A DNA stretch of 7,145 nucleotides. Source: Betaproteobacteria bacterium (lineage in GTDB: Bacteria > Pseudomonadota > Gammaproteobacteria > Burkholderiales > SG8-41). Shown here one piece after another: positions 4,809-7,145 of this stretch (positions within the stretch are counted from its first letter, which is position 1; each line of letters opens with the position of its first letter). Under the pieces are notes generated by a model. The model was not told the origin of the DNA. It made no database searches and saw only the letters and a program-made list of their open reading frames with translations. The stretch is taken from contig JAJTHX010000119.1 in NCBI GenBank assembly GCA_021300125.1, positions 1-7,145 on the forward strand. The letters run 5' to 3'. Both the position numbers and the translations under genes were made by a program.

Positions 4809-6956
4809 TCAGGCGCTCAGCGCCGCGACGATGCGGTCGCGGGTGAAGGGCATGTCGCGCAGCCGCGCGCCCAGCGCGTTGTGGATGGCGTTGCCGATCG
4901 CGGCCGCGACGGGGCCCTGTGTGCCCTCGCCCGCGCCCACCGGCGGCGCTTCGGGCCGGTTGATCAGCGCGACCTCGATCTCCGGCACCTCGGTAAAGCG
5001 CAGGATCGGGTAGTCGTCCCAGTTACGCGTGGTGATGGTGCCCTTGTCGAAATCGACGCGTTCCTTCAGCGCCATGCTGGCACTCTGGATCATGCCGCCC
5101 TCGATCTGGTTGAGCACGCCATCGGGATTGATGGCCTGCCCGACATCCACGGCGCCCCACAGTTTTGTCACCCGCACCTCCTCCTCGACCCTGACCTCGG
5201 CAATCACGGCAATCCAGGCCGCGAGGTTCTTGTAGCGCGCGAAGCCGATGCCGCGGCCGCGTTCGCCGTCGCCCTGCTCGCCGGGCCGCCACTGCGCCAT
5301 CTGCGCGACCTTCTCGATCACTGCCTTTGCCCGCGCATCCTTCAGGTGGCGCAGGCGGAATTCGACCGGATCGGCGCCGGCGGCCTGCGCCAGTTCATCC
5401 ATGAAACACTCAATGGCGAAGGCATTGGCAAAACCGCCCAGCGCGCGCAGCGCGGAGGCACGGATCGGCGAGCGGCGGATCAGGTGGTTGGTGACTTTCT
5501 GGTTGGGAAAGTCATACAAGGGGATCGCGTTGCGGTGGCTGCCGCCGCCGGGCAGCGGCGGGTTGCCCGGCTTGGCGGCAGGCAGCGGCTTTTCCAGGTG
5601 CCAGGCCGCGAGCAGGTTGACCCCCCCCTTGCCGCCGGGCCGCGTGCTGTGGGCATGGCTCCACAGCTCGTGGCTCCAGTTGACGATATTGCCCAGTGCA
5701 TCGAGTGCGGCGTTCATGCGCATCACCATCGGCGAGCTGAAAGGCTCCCAGCCGAATTCGTCCTCGCGCATCCACTGCACGCGCACCGGCCGCCCTGGTG
5801 CCGCGCGCGCGAGCAGCACCGCATCCATCGCCACGTCGTCGGCGGCGTTGTGGCCGTAGCAGCCGGCGCCCTCGGCGTGGGTGACGATGATGTCCGGCTC
5901 GGGCAGGCCCAGCGCCTGCGCAAGGTCGCCGCGCAGCGGATAGATGCCCTGGCTGTGGGTCCACACCCTGACTTTCGGATGGGCTGTACCGCCCTCCCAC
6001 TGCGCGATGGCACAGGACGGCGCCAGCGAGGCATGGGCGATGTAGGGCTTGGTGTATTCGGCGCTGAGCTGCTGCACGCCGGCGGTGTCCGGATGGCCTT
6101 TGCTGCTGATGACCTCGGTCTCGGCCTCGGCCTGCAGCGTCAGCAGGTGGCGCGGATCGTTGGCCGGCAGCTCCGGCCCCGGCGTCCACTGCGCAAGGCG
6201 GGCAAGGCGGCGCTCGGCGCGGATCGCCTGCTCTTCGCGCTCGGCGACCACGCCGAGGAAACTGCCGTCGCGCACCACGGCAACGATGCCGGGCATGCGT
6301 TCGACTTCCTGCAGGTCGATCGCCTTCAGCGTCGCGCCGGGCCCTGCAGGGCGGCAGACGCGGCCGTGCAGCGTGCCCGGCAGGTTCATGTCTTGCAGGA
6401 ATGCGGGTTTGCCGGTGACCTTGCCCGGAATGTCGACGCGTTCCAGCGAAGTGCCGACCACGACATGCTCCTGCGGCAGCTTGGCAGTGGCGTCGAAACC
6501 CGCCTCGCGCGCGAGCAGGTCGGGTGCGGCCAGCTCCCAGTAGGTCACCGAACCACCGCCGCGTGCGCTGATCACGCCATCCTTCACGCTCAGGCTTTCG
6601 AGGGTGACCCCCAGCTTCAGCGCGGCGCGCGCAAGCAGCAGGTCGCGCGCCTCGGCTGCGGCGTGGCGCAATGCCAGCCCGCTTTCCTGGATCGAGCGGC
6701 TGCCCGAGGTGATGCCCTCGTCCGGGCTGAAGGCGGTGGACGCGGGCTTGAGGCGGATGCGCGAGACGTCGATGTCGAGTTCTTCCGCGGTCATCTGCAC
6801 CAGCGCGGTCAGGATGCCCTGGCCGATCTCGACCTTGCCGGTGACCAGCGTCACCGTGCCATCGGCATTGATGGACAGCCAGCGGTCCAGGCGGCGGTTG
6901 GTTTCAAGGCTGCCCGGCAGCTTGCGCGCGGGCGCGGTGTTGTCGGCTTGCGCCAT
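4809..6956 (-). CDS. Xanthine dehydrogenase-family molybdopterin-binding large subunit (isoquinoline/nicotinate dehydrogenase-like)
   Basis: Catalytic MoCo subunit of a molybdenum hydroxylase, 715 residues. Seen in order: a MoCo-binding stretch GKVEIGQG (40-47) and SGSRSIQESG (84-93); the aldehyde oxidase hammerhead domain (about 175-260, from GKVTGKPAFLQD); EYTKPYIAHAS (300-310); EGAGCYGHNAADD (362-374); LRALGGFANAFAIECFMDELA (503-523, split by family variation); and the C-terminal GAGEGTQGP (674-682) with likely catalytic Glu677. A GQG motif ahead of the hammerhead and GAGCYGHN in place of GGGFGGK are, as I recall, hallmarks of the IorB/NicB group, which hydroxylate N-heteroaromatic rings. 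No CxxCH haem motif, twin-arginine signal or FAD domain is present, so it should be cytoplasmic with an external electron acceptor. The ATG at 6956 overlaps the small-subunit stop (TGATG), with GGGGAG just before; the 60 codons upstream in this frame are a shadow of the small subunit. The substrate is not determinable. Confidence 0.92.
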   Translation of the reverse strand: MAQADNTAPARKLPGSLETNRRLDRWLSINADGTVTLVTGKVEIGQGILTALVQMTAEELDIDVSRIRLKPASTAFSPDEGITSGSRSIQESGLALRHAAAEARDLLLARAALKLGVTLESLSVKDGVISARGGGSVTYWELAAPDLLAREAGFDATAKLPQEHVVVGTSLERVDIPGKVTGKPAFLQDMNLPGTLHGRVCRPAGPGATLKAIDLQEVERMPGIVAVVRDGSFLGVVAEREEQAIRAERRLARLAQWTPGPELPANDPRHLLTLQAEAETEVISSKGHPDTAGVQQLSAEYTKPYIAHASLAPSCAIAQWEGGTAHPKVRVWTHSQGIYPLRGDLAQALGLPEPDIIVTHAEGAGCYGHNAADDVAMDAVLLARAAPGRPVRVQWMREDEFGWEPFSSPMVMRMNAALDALGNIVNWSHELWSHAHSTRPGGKGGVNLLAAWHLEKPLPAAKPGNPPLPGGGSHRNAIPLYDFPNQKVTNHLIRRSPIRASALRALGGFANAFAIECFMDELAQAAGADPVEFRLRHLKDARAKAVIEKVAQMAQWRPGEQGDGERGRGIGFARYKNLAAWIAVIAEVRVEEEVRVTKLWGAVDVGQAINPDGVLNQIEGGMIQSASMALKERVDFDKGTITTRNWDDYPILRFTEVPEIEVALINRPEAPPVGAGEGTQGPVAAAIGNAIHNALGARLRDMPFTRDRIVAALSA

Positions 6957-7145
6957 CAGCGTTCTCCCCGGAGTTCTTTTGCCGCGCGCTTGATCGCGCG
7001 CAGGATGCGGCTGTGCGTGCCGCAGCGGCAGAGGTTGCGCTCGAGTGCCGCGCGGATCTCGGCATCGGAAGGATCGGCATTGACGTCGAGCAGCGCTTTC
7101 GCCGCCATCAGGATGCCGCTCGCGCAGTAGCCGCACTGCGCCGCC
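6956..7145 (-). CDS. [2Fe-2S]-binding small subunit of the molybdenum hydroxylase (partial, N-terminus outside window)
   Basis: The last 62 residues of the iron-sulfur subunit that carries electrons from the molybdenum site. Visible is the helical C-terminal [2Fe-2S] domain: QCGYC (3-7 of the visible part) and NLCRCG (37-42) give the CxxC...CxC ligand set, followed by the customary TxxRIxxAI tail (THSRILRAI). The N-terminal plant-ferredoxin-like domain with the other cluster lies beyond 7145. The stop TGA (6956-6958) shares its A with the ATG of the large subunit, a typical coupled small-large order as in IorAB/NicAB-type enzymes. A third FAD subunit would have to lie upstream; none is seen between or after these two genes. 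Confidence 0.93.
   Translation of the reverse strand, partial: AAQCGYCASGILMAAKALLDVNADPSDAEIRAALERNLCRCGTHSRILRAIKRAAKELRGER

Noticed and set aside
3808..5013. Plus-strand open frame of 401 codons over the Gfo/Idh gene
   Set aside because: Low-complexity His/Arg/Ala-rich shadow without a credible ribosome binding site; the minus-strand protein has GxGxxG and EKP motifs.
5621..5628. Run of eight C (G on the coding strand) within the molybdenum subunit gene
   Set aside because: It could be a slippage site, but the frame is intact across it and homologous motifs continue on both sides, so there is no sign of programmed or phase-variable frameshifting.
4674..7130. Plus-strand open frame of 818 codons antisense to the molybdenum subunit
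   Set aside because: High GC third-position bias removes stops from the opposite strand. The translation is Arg/His/Gln/Ala-rich with no recognisable motif, while the minus strand encodes clear MoCo motifs.
6957..7136. N-terminal extension of the molybdenum subunit to a start at 7136
   Set aside because: These 60 codons are the [2Fe-2S] subunit read in another frame. The ATG at 6956 has a ribosome binding site and the classical TGATG overlap.

Overview
This 7.1 kb, GC-rich window looks like a catabolic locus from a betaproteobacterium, most likely Burkholderiales (Bordetella/Achromobacter/Cupriavidus/Variovorax type). The main argument is two periplasmic solute receptors of the Bug (TctC-like) family, which is greatly expanded in that group. 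Strong G/C third-position bias fits, and it also explains the long antisense open frames. No tRNA, rRNA, insertion sequence, phage gene or CRISPR array was seen. The window is about 97% coding; the largest gap is 143 bp (2139-2281).

Layout. Right block, minus strand, read from 7145 down to 2679: the C-terminal end of a [2Fe-2S] subunit, a large molybdopterin (MoCo) subunit overlapping it by one base (TGATG), a Gfo/Idh/MocA oxidoreductase 11 bp further on, and a Bug receptor (Bug2) 37 bp further on. This looks like one operon. Middle: one plus-strand gene (2282-2662), a PcaC-like carboxymuconolactone decarboxylase. It converges on Bug2, and a 24-bp perfect palindrome holds both stop codons. 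Left block, minus strand, read from 2138 down to 1: a second Bug receptor (Bug1), a short type II dehydroquinase-like protein 2 bp downstream, and a TTG-started Old Yellow Enzyme family flavoprotein that runs off the left edge. Bug1 and the PcaC-like gene are divergent and share a 143-bp promoter region.

How the genes may work together (inference). The Bug proteins would bind an organic acid in the periplasm. The molybdenum hydroxylase (closest by motifs to the isoquinoline/nicotinate dehydrogenase group) would hydroxylate an aromatic or N-heterocyclic substrate. The Gfo/Idh and Old Yellow Enzyme proteins would carry out redox steps. The PcaC-like and dehydroquinase-like proteins would act on ring-cleavage or alicyclic intermediates. 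The substrate cannot be named from sequence. No regulator, ring-cleavage dioxygenase, membrane transporter subunit or CoA ligase lies in the window.

The most unusual item is the dehydroquinase-like protein. It keeps the family fold signatures and the product-binding half of the active site, but lacks the catalytic Tyr and Arg and the Asn of the N-terminal motif, so it probably does not dehydrate 3-dehydroquinate by the known mechanism. I did not find a clear new defence or mobile system here.
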